Source: Wallacemonas rigidus (lineage: Eukaryota > Euglenozoa > Kinetoplastea > Trypanosomatida > Trypanosomatidae). From it: 64,000 nucleotides of DNA. This document shows, piece after piece, positions 57,201 through 64,000 of this stretch. The first letter of the stretch is position 1. Each line of letters begins with the position of its first letter. The stretch is from positions 1 to 64,000 of the forward strand of contig JASAOL010000522.1 of the NCBI GenBank assembly GCA_030849045.1, written 5' to 3'. The translations under genes and the position numbers were made by a program. Below the pieces are notes generated by a model. That model was not told the origin of the DNA. It made no database searches and saw nothing but the letters and a program-made list of their open reading frames with translations.

Positions 57201-58143
57201 TTTTGATCGCGTAAAGACGGGCATCGACCTTTTTACGACACACATACACCGGGGCAAATCCGCCTGAGCCGAGAAGGCGTTGCTCGATAAACTCTTGTGC
57301 GTAGCGGCCCGCCGTGTCTTGTCGAATGGTGCTTGAGAACTCGACGTTTTGCCACAGCCAGTTGGTCAGCTCACTGTCGTCGCGTGCCGTACCCGCTGCC
57401 TCTTTGGCTACGTGGGCGAAGGCCTGAGAGAGAAACTCCGGCCGCCACGGGATGCAGTTCTTCGCGGCTGGAGGGAAGGCGATGTTGTTGTCAATGAGGT
57501 ACGAAGCAAGGTAATTAAAATTGTCGTCCGCGTCCTCTTTAGACTCCGGGTTGCGAAGCTGGCAACAGAGGCGGAGAAGATGGAGTGCGAGCACGCTCAA
57601 CTTCATCGCGTCTCGCGCACGCATTGGCACTGGTGTGAGGGAAGGCGACTGCCCGGCACTCCTCACGTCTGCGTGGCTCCGATGCGACGCGGAGACTGCA
57701 TCGTCCTCGGCTTTTTGAGCGACTGCAGCGGGATCGCGGTCAACGATGAGTGCCACAGTGGAAACAATCTGCATCATGAGCGGCAACCCGTTGGGCTGAA
57801 TATTCTCGTTCAGCTGCTTTTTTATCTCTTGAACTTCCTCCAAACTCAAGGCACCTTCATCACCGGGTTGGATGCCCGTTGGAAATTCTAATGAGATGCG
57901 CGGCATCACAAACGGGTAACCTTGCGAAAGCCGAATTATGACAGTCACAGAGCGCCTGGGCAATAAGTCGCTTGTCACAGGTACCTTGATCGTCTTTTGA
58001 GTGAGTAGGAGCCCACCCACAACCACGTTCTCGTACATGTTGGTGACAAAGTCAATTTCGTCCGCGACTTCATTGTTTGCACACGTGTCGTACGCAGGTA
58101 CAAGTTCGCACTGATAGCAATCATGTTTCGTCTTTTTTCCCAT
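54289..58143 (-). CDS. GCN2-type eIF2-alpha kinase
   Basis: The product is 1284 aa from the ATG at 58143; upstream codons cross a T15 and CTTTT-repeat splice tract. Domains in GCN2 order are an RWD domain (about 15-140, with YPFVMPRISLEFP and NGLPLMMQIVSTV) and a kinase (about 284-695) with LLGSGGFAPVYV, YAIKKV, HRDLKPDNVLF (near 539) and VVDFGLARAM (near 571). A large insert begins with ~18 Glu, as eIF2 kinases have between lobes. A HisRS-like region (about 700-1140: NVPTMLDARGNCFGYADTPQ and onward) follows, and the Lys/Asn/Ser-rich tail may contact ribosomes or RNA. GCN2 phosphorylates eIF2-alpha when uncharged tRNA accumulates. This corresponds to the trypanosomatid eIF2K1 type. The glycine loop has Ala-Pro in place of its third Gly. 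Confidence 0.94.
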   Translation of the reverse strand: MGKKTKHDCYQCELVPAYDTCANNEVADEIDFVTNMYENVVVGGLLLTQKTIKVPVTSDLLPRRSVTVIIRLSQGYPFVMPRISLEFPTGIQPGDEGALSLEEVQEIKKQLNENIQPNGLPLMMQIVSTVALIVDRDPAAVAQKAEDDAVSASHRSHADVRSAGQSPSLTPVPMRARDAMKLSVLALHLLRLCCQLRNPESKEDADDNFNYLASYLIDNNIAFPPAAKNCIPWRPEFLSQAFAHVAKEAAGTARDDSELTNWLWQNVEFSSTIRQDTAGRYAQEFIEQRLLGSGGFAPVYVCRKKVDARLYAIKKVVMRKSETTTALQEVSTLAALTHKNIVRYYDAWLEDGCDDELLQFVSDEEEEEEEEEEEEEEEEEGEQGGGSSGSSLLSDDSDSDDSTALRPSSPAGLGAGGSSSSAADEDSTTRSEGDNECDESEEDERSTSSLSASGTDKTRCVAEDVAVWSDAVKPKHMVSRRRYQTLYIQMELCSARSLRHIIEAGDAATDGRDVLDETMATAILRQLLTVIAHTHHAGIVHRDLKPDNVLFETQQADQTDDIGTIRVVDFGLARAMTGVRRNAGSTTAAPENSDISVGFTASGNRGSVLYCAPEQERGEDYGFKVDEFSIGMIALEMWLVLAGKGFRDRFSIMEVVWRSGKLPSWFTKRSPSIAALISRLVCVDVAQRATCEQILSEGNLPGEPPELTEALQTVDRFSEQVFPKILQRIVRKNGNAQRPSGPMREAAAVLMSGTQSNIAQAVTLVATLHGHSAVPCTDQLVPLTQQLQRLNVPTMLDARGNCFGYADTPQFAATAFLGLHENTDIGPFYQFYYKSRPFAVFTAPVPKMGVVNELLMEPLLSLYHLLSIMDLSQTHVKLVISHAAWLNTTYPIEVGSRAPPQNLIGLESILENVESVGPALYRIVDALRSGGLPIETDRDEFIRRFATMALETRSYFGKHMDAAVSVHLNPLMQPGDHLVCRAALEHGILIQCYDAKDTPFALGCHLDNFASCCIMSRKHSDVSAFSVCVDLRELGNVGKHVKIADTEPVVMDGVGVRRKDLYSQAHLTSAMRAAVTLWKGNVRACLRTDGDMHSFTKALKVKQLRWLLVDGTHLRSAASNTHGKVSSENADIPQDKLCSTVRHVTNPEKVDTGCFPVGRVDSLQIEAAKQLYSAVHASVAIVVVQLKCVDIERCLRESPASAEEGELVQKASDRKGVHALDVNATAELHTWVKDNRDKYELIAVYSAHDETFCFTMGKQHAKKRGHPKRSNNNGSSNASGSKKK
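57001..57057 (-). repeat. GAA/GAG repeat encoding a ~18-Glu run
   Basis: A near-pure TTC/CTC repeat on the + strand encodes the poly-Glu part of the eIF2 kinase insert. It is prone to length change. Confidence 0.85.
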
Positions 58144-58631
58144 GAGCACGGTGACCGTATACGGTACAGGACCTGCACGTGACTTGACAACCGAAAAAAG
58201 AAAAGAAAAGAAAAGAAGGGAGATAGCACAAAAAAAAAAAAAAAGGAATTCACACACTACAAGAAGAGGGTTGAGGACAATACAGGGTAGGTTGAGGAAT
58301 CATTGATGATAAAAAGCATGTGTGCTGAGCAAGTTTTCGCGCAGACTGTAGCCATCGATACACCCTTCAGTAAGTGAGGAGTATTTATGAGCGAGGGTCT
58401 CTACAGTAAGGCTGGCCTGAATCCTGAAACTGGGACAGATGTCGGGAATGAGATAGTGGCTTGCTTTGTGTTGTCGGAGCGTCTGCGTCATACACACGTT
58501 TGTCGCACGAATTGCCAACGGCGGTACAGCACAAGAAGAACAATAACAATACGGCAGATGTGGGTGCAAAGAGACAACGCACCTTTCGCAGCATCAATCG
58601 CACCAGTCTGGGCCCATCTGCGGGGCCGAGC
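58144..58631. other. Intergenic spacer
   Basis: No gene is seen beyond the GCN2-like acceptor. It is the 3' flank of the ZRANB3-like gene. Confidence 0.5.
58183..58244 (-). promoter_or_regulatory. Predicted SL acceptor of the GCN2-like gene
   Basis: A T14-T15 run, then repeated CTTTT, ends in GTTGTCAAG at 58184-58183. The 5'UTR would be 39 nt; GCAG at 58174-58173 is an alternative. Confidence 0.62.
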
Positions 58632-61600
58632 CTAATCGCCGCAGAGGGTCACACGAGACTTGGTCGGGTGCTCAGCATGGAGATGTTCGCGCGCGGCTTG
58701 AAACGTGGAGAGACGCTGCGTTGCCATCACCACGGCTGTGTCGTCGGCGACTGTGCTACTCATTGTGGCGGTAAGTCGGTTGTCCTCCTGGGTTTTCATC
58801 GCGTGACAAACCACACACAGGGTTTGGATGTTGTCCAGGGATGCTTGGCCACCACCCTGGCTCACTGGCACCACGTGGTCCGCATGCCAGCAGTTGCCTG
58901 GAACGGGGTGCTGCACTAATTTCCGCACGAGATGCGGGAAGTGTAGCATGTGCGGGTGCTCGCGTGCGATTATTTGCTGTCGGACAAGCTCGCCATCGAC
59001 TGAGGTCAATAAAAAGCACAAGTTCTCACAATCGATGTGGCAGTGATTGCACACGCCGCGGTCCAGCTCAAGCACGCTGCGCCGCAACGCACCCGAGGAT
59101 CGCCTTGTGTAAAAAGATTCTCGACAGGCCCCGCAACAGAACATGGCCACATCACCTTCAATCTTGATCACCAAACCGGGCAGAAAGTGCGCGCGCGAGA
59201 CGGCAACGTTTACCAGCGAGGGCGGCCGCGACGCGCAGTGGAGGCACAGGGGCGCAAAGCAGCGGCTGCCTCCACGACTACGCACACGACGTAACAACGC
59301 AAAATACGAGTTGGCGGTGGACGAAAAGTGGCGCTGGACGAGCCACCAAAAACCCCAGCCACACAACAGCGGTGCGGGGGCGTAGCGCATGGTGCTACCG
59401 GAGTGCGGCACCGTGCGTGAACGTTTGAGCACGAAGCGACACGGCAGCCACAGTCCGTCCTTCTCAATCATTCGGCGCGCGTGTGCTGAGTGCATGGCGA
59501 GTGTGTGGAGGAACTGATCGAGCTGCGCCCAGAACGGCACTGTGCGGTGACGCACACACTCGCGTGCCTGCAACAAGGACGCACTCCAGTAGAGCGTCGG
59601 AAATGCCGCGGTACTAGCAGGGCCCACTGTCGGTTCGTGGTGTGTGTGGCGCACGTGAATGCGGCCAGTGTTCATGCTCACAGCAAATTGTAGCACGTCG
59701 CGTGATAGGAGGTGACCCGTCGCATCCGGTGACTGCGGGCTGGAAGCCAGTTGGGCCTGCGTACCGCATTTCTGTGGCTGTGCCATCGGCGTTGTGTCGC
59801 CGCGGTGTGCGTGCAATGCGTGTTGGAATGTGAGTCGTGTGGCTTGCTCTGCATCGAGGACGTCGTGCGCGTGCGCGTGGCTGCCTAACAGATGCGCGAA
59901 GTGGTCGGTGTCGAACGATGAATGAACGCCAAGTAGGTAGTAGATGGTGACCTGTGAGTCTTGGCCAAGGCGATGAAGTCTGTCCTCGGCCTGGGCGAGC
60001 CAGGCTGCATCTGGCGGAAGCTCGCAGAAGACGGCGCACTGAGCGCGGGCCAGGGAAATACCGACAGCGCAGGCGGTGATACCCATAATTGCCACGCGCA
60101 CCTCGCCTCGTTCGAAGGAGGCAATCAATGCGTGCCGTGCCGCCGCTGGGACGGCGCCGTCGATGCGAATGAACGAGATGCGACGACGCTTGACAATCCG
60201 CTCCAGTTCATCCAAGAGAGCGATGTGGTGTGCGAAGAGTACCACTCGCACGTACTTGTCAGTAAAGTGCGACACAGCCTCGGCGATACCATCCCTTTTG
60301 GGTTCCCAGGCGCGCGCGTAGCGGCTCTGAAACGAGGTGTCTCCTGTGGAGGCAGCGCGGTCGCGGTCGATCAAGCGAACAATGAGGCGCGTCTTGGCTG
60401 GCAGGTCGAGCACTTCCTTCTTGGTTCTCCGCAGAAGGCACGTGGTGCGCAAGAGCGAACCGATCTCCTCTTGTCGTGTGCAGGGCCCCATGTGAACGTA
60501 CGGCGTGAACGACATGGACGTATAACGAAGGGCGAATTCCCATCGTGTAGACGCGAACAGTCCAGGGCACACAGCATCCAGCTGATTGTACATGTCGAAA
60601 GGGCTGGTGGGAGCGGGGGTTCCGGTAAGGAGGAGGCAGTGACGGGCCCGCTTACAGAGCGCGACTGCGACGGTGGTGTACTGTGCGTCTGCGCCGTTCG
60701 TGTTGGTCCGCAGAAGGTGACTTTCATCGCAGAGCACACACGCCCACTTTCGGGCCAGGAGGGACGAGGCGAGAACGGCAGCCATATGGTAGCTTATCAC
60801 AACAACCTTGGGCTGCGCAGTCTCCGGCAAGGCACTGTTGGCGCCGTGTACGAGGTGTATATCACGGAACGGTACCTGCTCAAAGAGAAACGTCTCGATC
60901 TCCTCTGCCCACATGACCTTGACTGCCGACGGGCATATAATCAGGAGAGGGAAGGCCCCGAGAATACTGATCACACCAAGTGCTTGCAGCGTCTTGCCAA
61001 CACCCATCTCGTCCGCCAGCAATGTGCGTCCCGAAAAGGCAAGCATCTTTGCGATTCCACGTACCTGATGCGTTTTAAGTGTCCTGGCTAGCAGGACTGG
61101 CAGCTGTGCAGTCACGTGAGCCTCGGTTGCCTCGGCTGGGGCGGCTCTGCGGCTCCGCTCCACTACTGAGTGGCGCGGCTCACTGAGAAAAAGGCGTGCG
61201 GGCCCGCTTCGTACCTCCGCACACATGGCGCGGAGGTCAGCCACACACACGTCGAACATCTCCAGAGGGAGCGCTGCGGCGCTTGAATGCGGGGATGCGC
61301 CATTGAAAAGGGTAATGTGTGTCTGCAGGGCCAGAGGAAGAGACTGGAGAAGTGCTGCCCTTGCAGTATCGGATACATGACGAAAGAACAGCAGCACACG
61401 GCGCGTTTCTGAGTGAACTTCGATTGAAATGTGAGGAGCGGTGCCCGTTGTGATTCCACCCGTTCCTTCAAGGATAGGGAAAAAGGGCAGGGCCAAGTCA
61501 CCGTCATCAAGTCTGCGTACGAATGATCGAAGCACGCTCTGTAGGTCCACCACAGTTCCACACTCGCACGCGTATACGCAGCCAAACCGCGAAAGTCGAA

Positions 61601-61661
61601 AGCGCAAGGCGTGTCCGCAGCGCAGACAAACGCTTTCGCGCAGCGTGAGAAGGGCTTCCAT
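58632..61661 (-). CDS. ZRANB3-like SNF2 helicase with C-terminal HNH domain
   Basis: The product is 1009 aa. An N-terminal zinc-ribbon-like cluster (Cys12, Cys15, Cys32, Cys34) precedes an SNF2 ATPase: motif I DEMGVGKT (217-224), motif II DESH (312-315), motif III LLLTGTPAPTSPFDMYNQLD, and in the second lobe AIMGITACAVGISLARA and the final EDRLHRLGQ. The short, uninterrupted core and GTPAP wording fit the SMARCAL1/ZRANB3 branch, which anneals single strands and remodels stalled replication forks. Residues ~875-960 form an HNH domain: CNHCHIDCEN, NCWHADHVVPVSQGGGQASL, DNIQTLCVVCHAMKT. This has the paired Cys and the central His-Asp-His as in ZRANB3, a structure-specific nuclease. No NZF finger or PIP box was spotted. 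The ATG at 61661 follows a fair acceptor. Confidence 0.94.
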   Translation of the reverse strand: MEALLTLRESVCLRCGHALRFRLSRFGCVYACECGTVVDLQSVLRSFVRRLDDGDLALPFFPILEGTGGITTGTAPHISIEVHSETRRVLLFFRHVSDTARAALLQSLPLALQTHITLFNGASPHSSAAALPLEMFDVCVADLRAMCAEVRSGPARLFLSEPRHSVVERSRRAAPAEATEAHVTAQLPVLLARTLKTHQVRGIAKMLAFSGRTLLADEMGVGKTLQALGVISILGAFPLLIICPSAVKVMWAEEIETFLFEQVPFRDIHLVHGANSALPETAQPKVVVISYHMAAVLASSLLARKWACVLCDESHLLRTNTNGADAQYTTVAVALCKRARHCLLLTGTPAPTSPFDMYNQLDAVCPGLFASTRWEFALRYTSMSFTPYVHMGPCTRQEEIGSLLRTTCLLRRTKKEVLDLPAKTRLIVRLIDRDRAASTGDTSFQSRYARAWEPKRDGIAEAVSHFTDKYVRVVLFAHHIALLDELERIVKRRRISFIRIDGAVPAAARHALIASFERGEVRVAIMGITACAVGISLARAQCAVFCELPPDAAWLAQAEDRLHRLGQDSQVTIYYLLGVHSSFDTDHFAHLLGSHAHAHDVLDAEQATRLTFQHALHAHRGDTTPMAQPQKCGTQAQLASSPQSPDATGHLLSRDVLQFAVSMNTGRIHVRHTHHEPTVGPASTAAFPTLYWSASLLQARECVRHRTVPFWAQLDQFLHTLAMHSAHARRMIEKDGLWLPCRFVLKRSRTVPHSGSTMRYAPAPLLCGWGFWWLVQRHFSSTANSYFALLRRVRSRGGSRCFAPLCLHCASRPPSLVNVAVSRAHFLPGLVIKIEGDVAMFCCGACRESFYTRRSSGALRRSVLELDRGVCNHCHIDCENLCFLLTSVDGELVRQQIIAREHPHMLHFPHLVRKLVQHPVPGNCWHADHVVPVSQGGGQASLDNIQTLCVVCHAMKTQEDNRLTATMSSTVADDTAVVMATQRLSTFQAAREHLHAEHPTKSRVTLCGD

Positions 61662-62513
61662 GTCGATGTGAGTCCCGCTGCCACTTTATGTGTTTTCACT
61701 CGTCGATCGCTGTCTCGCTACCGGGAGAGACAGGCAGAAGGGAATGATATCCAAGGGTCACGCGCCTCTCAGAGGTCGACTGAGTGTTCGCATGGTAGTG
61801 CAAAAGCGGTAGTGCCTGGATGTCAAATAAACCTTTCGAGGTCGTTGCTGGGAAAGAGAGAAAGAAAAAGTAGGTGACGTGATGTAGCAACCGAGGGTGA
61901 CGACTCAAGAGCACCTGGAGCTCAGAGGCATCCTGCGGACGGTCGGCGAGTGAATTCGGCAGGCTCGCATCGGTTGCAACGCAGAGCCAGTCGTTCACAC
62001 CGAAACATAGATGAGAGTACAAAAGCGGCTTGTTGGGTTGTCTATTGGGTACAATATGGTACACGTTTCTATCACTTGAATGCATTCGTGTTGGCTGTGG
62101 GTGTGTGAGTGCGTATCAGTGATAAACAAGTGAGGCAGGGTCAATGTGTGAACAGCAAGCAGTCGTGGGCGTTCCGGTGAAAAAAAAAAAAAGGAGGGGC
62201 GCGGAAAGGAAAGCACAACTCTCCGTCGCGCAGCCTGAGAGGAAAGCGCAAGGGAAATGCGTGTTGTGTCGCGTTGAAATGAGATGTGTGGGATCACAGG
62301 ATGGCTGACTATGTAGAGTGCGCCGTCGTTCATGAGCATTCCACGAGAGTAAACGAGAGACACCAGCCGGTCATGAGACCCGATGCCGCACGCGTTCACC
62401 GCAGAGGAAAACGGAAACATGAAAGCGAGCGACACACGAGAAGAGCGGCGTCATCGAGCCAACGAGCGAAACACGTGTTTCTCTCCTCTCATCCTCATTC
62501 AGCGACTTTACAC
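61662..62513. other. Intergenic spacer with an unassigned 129-codon frame
   Basis: An ATG-started minus frame (61696-62085) has mixed composition but covers the predicted acceptor of the ZRANB3-like gene and stops 34 nt before its ATG. It is not called a gene. An A11-A12 run lies near 62180. Confidence 0.45.
61718..61746 (-). promoter_or_regulatory. Predicted SL acceptor of the ZRANB3-like gene
   Basis: CCCTTCTGCCTGTCTCTCCC is followed by GGTAG at 61719-61718, giving a 56-nt 5'UTR. Confidence 0.5.
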
Positions 62514-63404
62514 TTATGAGCCGAAAAGAAGCTCCACAACACGCTGCATTTCCTGGTCTGCCGCTAAATCGAACGGCGCCTGTGCTGTGTGAGTCGGATA
62601 GTCTTGCGGAGCACGCTGCTCCGAGCGCGCTAGCTCGCCACTTGCCGGCCCCGCGTTGAGGGACGTCATGGACTTGACAAGTTCATCTTGGGCCTTCTCC
62701 CGCACGGACGCGTCCACTTCTTCAATGTTGTGTATTCTACCATCGCGCATGTACAAAACGCGATGCGCGTACTGCTTCATGTATACATCGTGCGTTACCA
62801 TAACCATGGTGAGGCCGCGTTCCCGGTTGAGCTTGGTCAGAATGTTCATGACAATCAGTGTATTTTTGGTGTCCAAATCACCAGTAGGCTCATCCAGAAA
62901 AAGAATCTCTGGCTCGTTGGCAAGCGCACGCGCGATGGTGACACGTTGCTGTTCGCCACCGGACATCATGGACGGAAAATGATGCAAGCGATGGCCGAGG
63001 CCAACATCTTCGAGCAGCTGCGTGGCGCGCTTCTTAATCTCTGCGGCTGAGCGAACGCCTTCGACGAGCATGGGAAGCGATACATTGTCCAATGCGTCCA
63101 TTGTAGAGAGTAAATTGAACGACTGAAACACAAAGCCGATTCGGCGGCATCGCATGTTCGCCAGTTCAGAGTCTGGGGTGCGGTCAGTCACGCGCTTGCC
63201 GAAGAGAAACAGGTTTCCCTTCGTTGGAGTGTCCAGTGTGCCGAGGACATTCAGCAGCGTGCTCTTACCACCGCCGCTGGTGCCGTAAATAATGAGCACT
63301 TCACCATCGCGCACGTCCACATCGACGCCTCTCAATGCTGGCACACCCTCGGCGCCAAGAAGGTATGTTTTATGGATATTATCGCATGTTATGATAGGCT
63401 CCAT
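62514..63404 (-). CDS. LolD/MacB-like ABC transporter ATPase (stand-alone)
   Basis: This is a 296-aa ATP-binding subunit from the ATG at 63404. The frame is open to 63506 but starts there with TTG. The motifs are complete: Walker A GTSGGGKST (41-49), Q-loop FVFQSFNLL, signature SGGEQQR (148-154), Walker B ILFLDEPTGDLD (167-178) and the H-loop in MVMVTHD. The wording is that of the bacterial LolD/MacB/FtsE class, which in trypanosomatids is placed in subfamily ABCH. There is no membrane domain, so a partner permease or a non-transport role is needed; none is seen in this window. The C-terminal ~65 residues (after the core) are a polar extension ending in a helix, AADQEMQRVVELLFG. Bacterial ancestry of the class is inference. 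Confidence 0.94.
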   Translation of the reverse strand: MEPIITCDNIHKTYLLGAEGVPALRGVDVDVRDGEVLIIYGTSGGGKSTLLNVLGTLDTPTKGNLFLFGKRVTDRTPDSELANMRCRRIGFVFQSFNLLSTMDALDNVSLPMLVEGVRSAAEIKKRATQLLEDVGLGHRLHHFPSMMSGGEQQRVTIARALANEPEILFLDEPTGDLDTKNTLIVMNILTKLNRERGLTMVMVTHDVYMKQYAHRVLYMRDGRIHNIEEVDASVREKAQDELVKSMTSLNAGPASGELARSEQRAPQDYPTHTAQAPFDLAADQEMQRVVELLFGS

Positions 63405-64000
63405 TGTGCGAGAGTACAGGAGACGCCGAAACGGTATGTAAGGGAGAGGACGGGAGGGAGAGACGAAATGAGCGTGGGTCAACAAGACGGGTTCGGCAAA
63501 AGGCAAAGAAGAGAACGATAGTACTTGCCAGACAGAGATTTCGTGTCGTCACTGTGAGTGTCGACAGCTAAGTGAAGAAGGGGGAGGCAGAGAAAAACGT
63601 GGGGATGGGGGAGTGCGAAAAGGATCAAAGCGAAGAGGTTTTATTGTATGCGCCACACGCTCCCGAAATTCCCCTCTGCATGAGACGTCCAAGAGGCACC
63701 GCAACAAGTGTGTGTGTGTGTGTTTGGGGGGGGGGCGGGGGTATTAAGCATCAGATGACGTTCGTGCACTGTCGTCAATGTGACACAGTCACGGACGAAC
63801 GCATGCCTACCCCGAATGTAACGGAGCTCAATGAAGATGGCACCACATATACATGCCGTGCCCGTCGTGTGCTATGTCGATATTGCTTTACACTTCGACA
63901 GATATTGACTGTACGGACGAGTGCAATGTAAGCGAGAAGCGCGTACAAACACATATATATGGGAAAACAAAACAAAGCTAGCGAGGTGTATGTGCGAAGA
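63405..64000. other. 5' flank of the ABC gene and upstream spacer
   Basis: A C/T-rich tract immediately upstream of the ABC ATG (63477-63405) contains no AG. The nearest AG is GCAAG at 63525-63524, 119 nt before the ATG. A TG repeat and G-run are at 63709-63742. No gene reaches the window end. Confidence 0.5.
63709..63742. repeat. (TG)n followed by a G-rich run
   Basis: TG repeats, TTT, ten G, one C and five G follow each other in the spacer upstream of the ABC gene. Confidence 0.85.

Noticed and set aside
59961-61091. 376-codon plus-strand frame
   Set aside because: It is antisense to the SNF2 motifs of the ZRANB3-like gene.

Overview
The window is nuclear DNA of a kinetoplastid protist of the family Trypanosomatidae. 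All 25 convincing genes lie on the minus strand, with no intron needed and no strand switch. Spacers of 0.4-1.8 kb carry homopolymer and CA/GA/GT tracts. Just upstream of most starts, on the coding strand, a polypyrimidine tract is followed by a first AG 0-120 nt before the ATG. That is the layout of a polycistronic unit matured by spliced-leader (SL) trans-splicing and polyadenylation. Several proteins are family-typical (EF-hand pyrophosphatase, GRIP golgin, kinetoplastid-only proteins). Moderate GC and many A/T tracts argue against Leishmania itself; the genus is not resolved. From memory, several genes (SerRS, proteasome alpha, acidocalcisomal pyrophosphatase) sit together on Leishmania chromosome 11, so the block may be syntenic with it.

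Transcription runs from high to low coordinates. In that order: a LolD-like ABC ATPase (63404-62514), a ZRANB3-like SNF2 helicase with an HNH domain (61661-58632), a GCN2-type eIF2-alpha kinase (58143-54289), a GRIP golgin with a tandem-repeat coiled coil broken by an assembly N (53532-50546), an RRM-like nuclear protein (49839-49198), an RSPH10B-like MORN protein (48446-46338), seryl-tRNA synthetase (45590-44154), a CDK-like kinase (43270-41867), an unknown Trp-rich protein (41259-40621), a NIF3 protein (39087-38224), a PSP1-domain protein (37414-36509), a low-complexity protein with a Cys-cluster tail (35284-32066), an exocyst Sec15-like subunit (31042-27842), a DZIP1-like zinc-finger protein (26944-23195), an MCTS1/Tma20 homologue (22376-21771), a probably mitochondrial DEAD-box helicase (21194-19296), an LRR protein (18824-17412), a small coiled-coil protein (16984-16415), the EF-hand pyrophosphatase (15863-14571), a secreted PA-domain protein (13429-12785), a 78-aa coiled-coil protein (12312-12076), pterin carbinolamine dehydratase (11620-11243), a RAD51 paralogue (10568-9198), proteasome alpha-4/PSMA7 (8525-7782) and a 1967-aa protein with three degenerate kinesin-motor-like modules (5923-20).

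The genes are not an operon by function. They share only a transcription unit, as is normal in this family, so each product must be regulated after transcription. Loose themes are membrane traffic (golgin, Sec15), cilium/flagellum (DZIP1-like, RSPH10B-like, pseudokinesin), genome maintenance (RAD51 paralogue, ZRANB3-like) and translation control (GCN2-like, MCTS1, SerRS).

The most unusual items are the triple pseudokinesin, the perfectly repeated golgin coiled coil that the assembly could not resolve, the ZRANB3-like helicase-nuclease, and two genes whose predicted SL acceptor AG directly abuts the ATG. No tRNA, rRNA, CRISPR, transposon or virus-like element was recognised.
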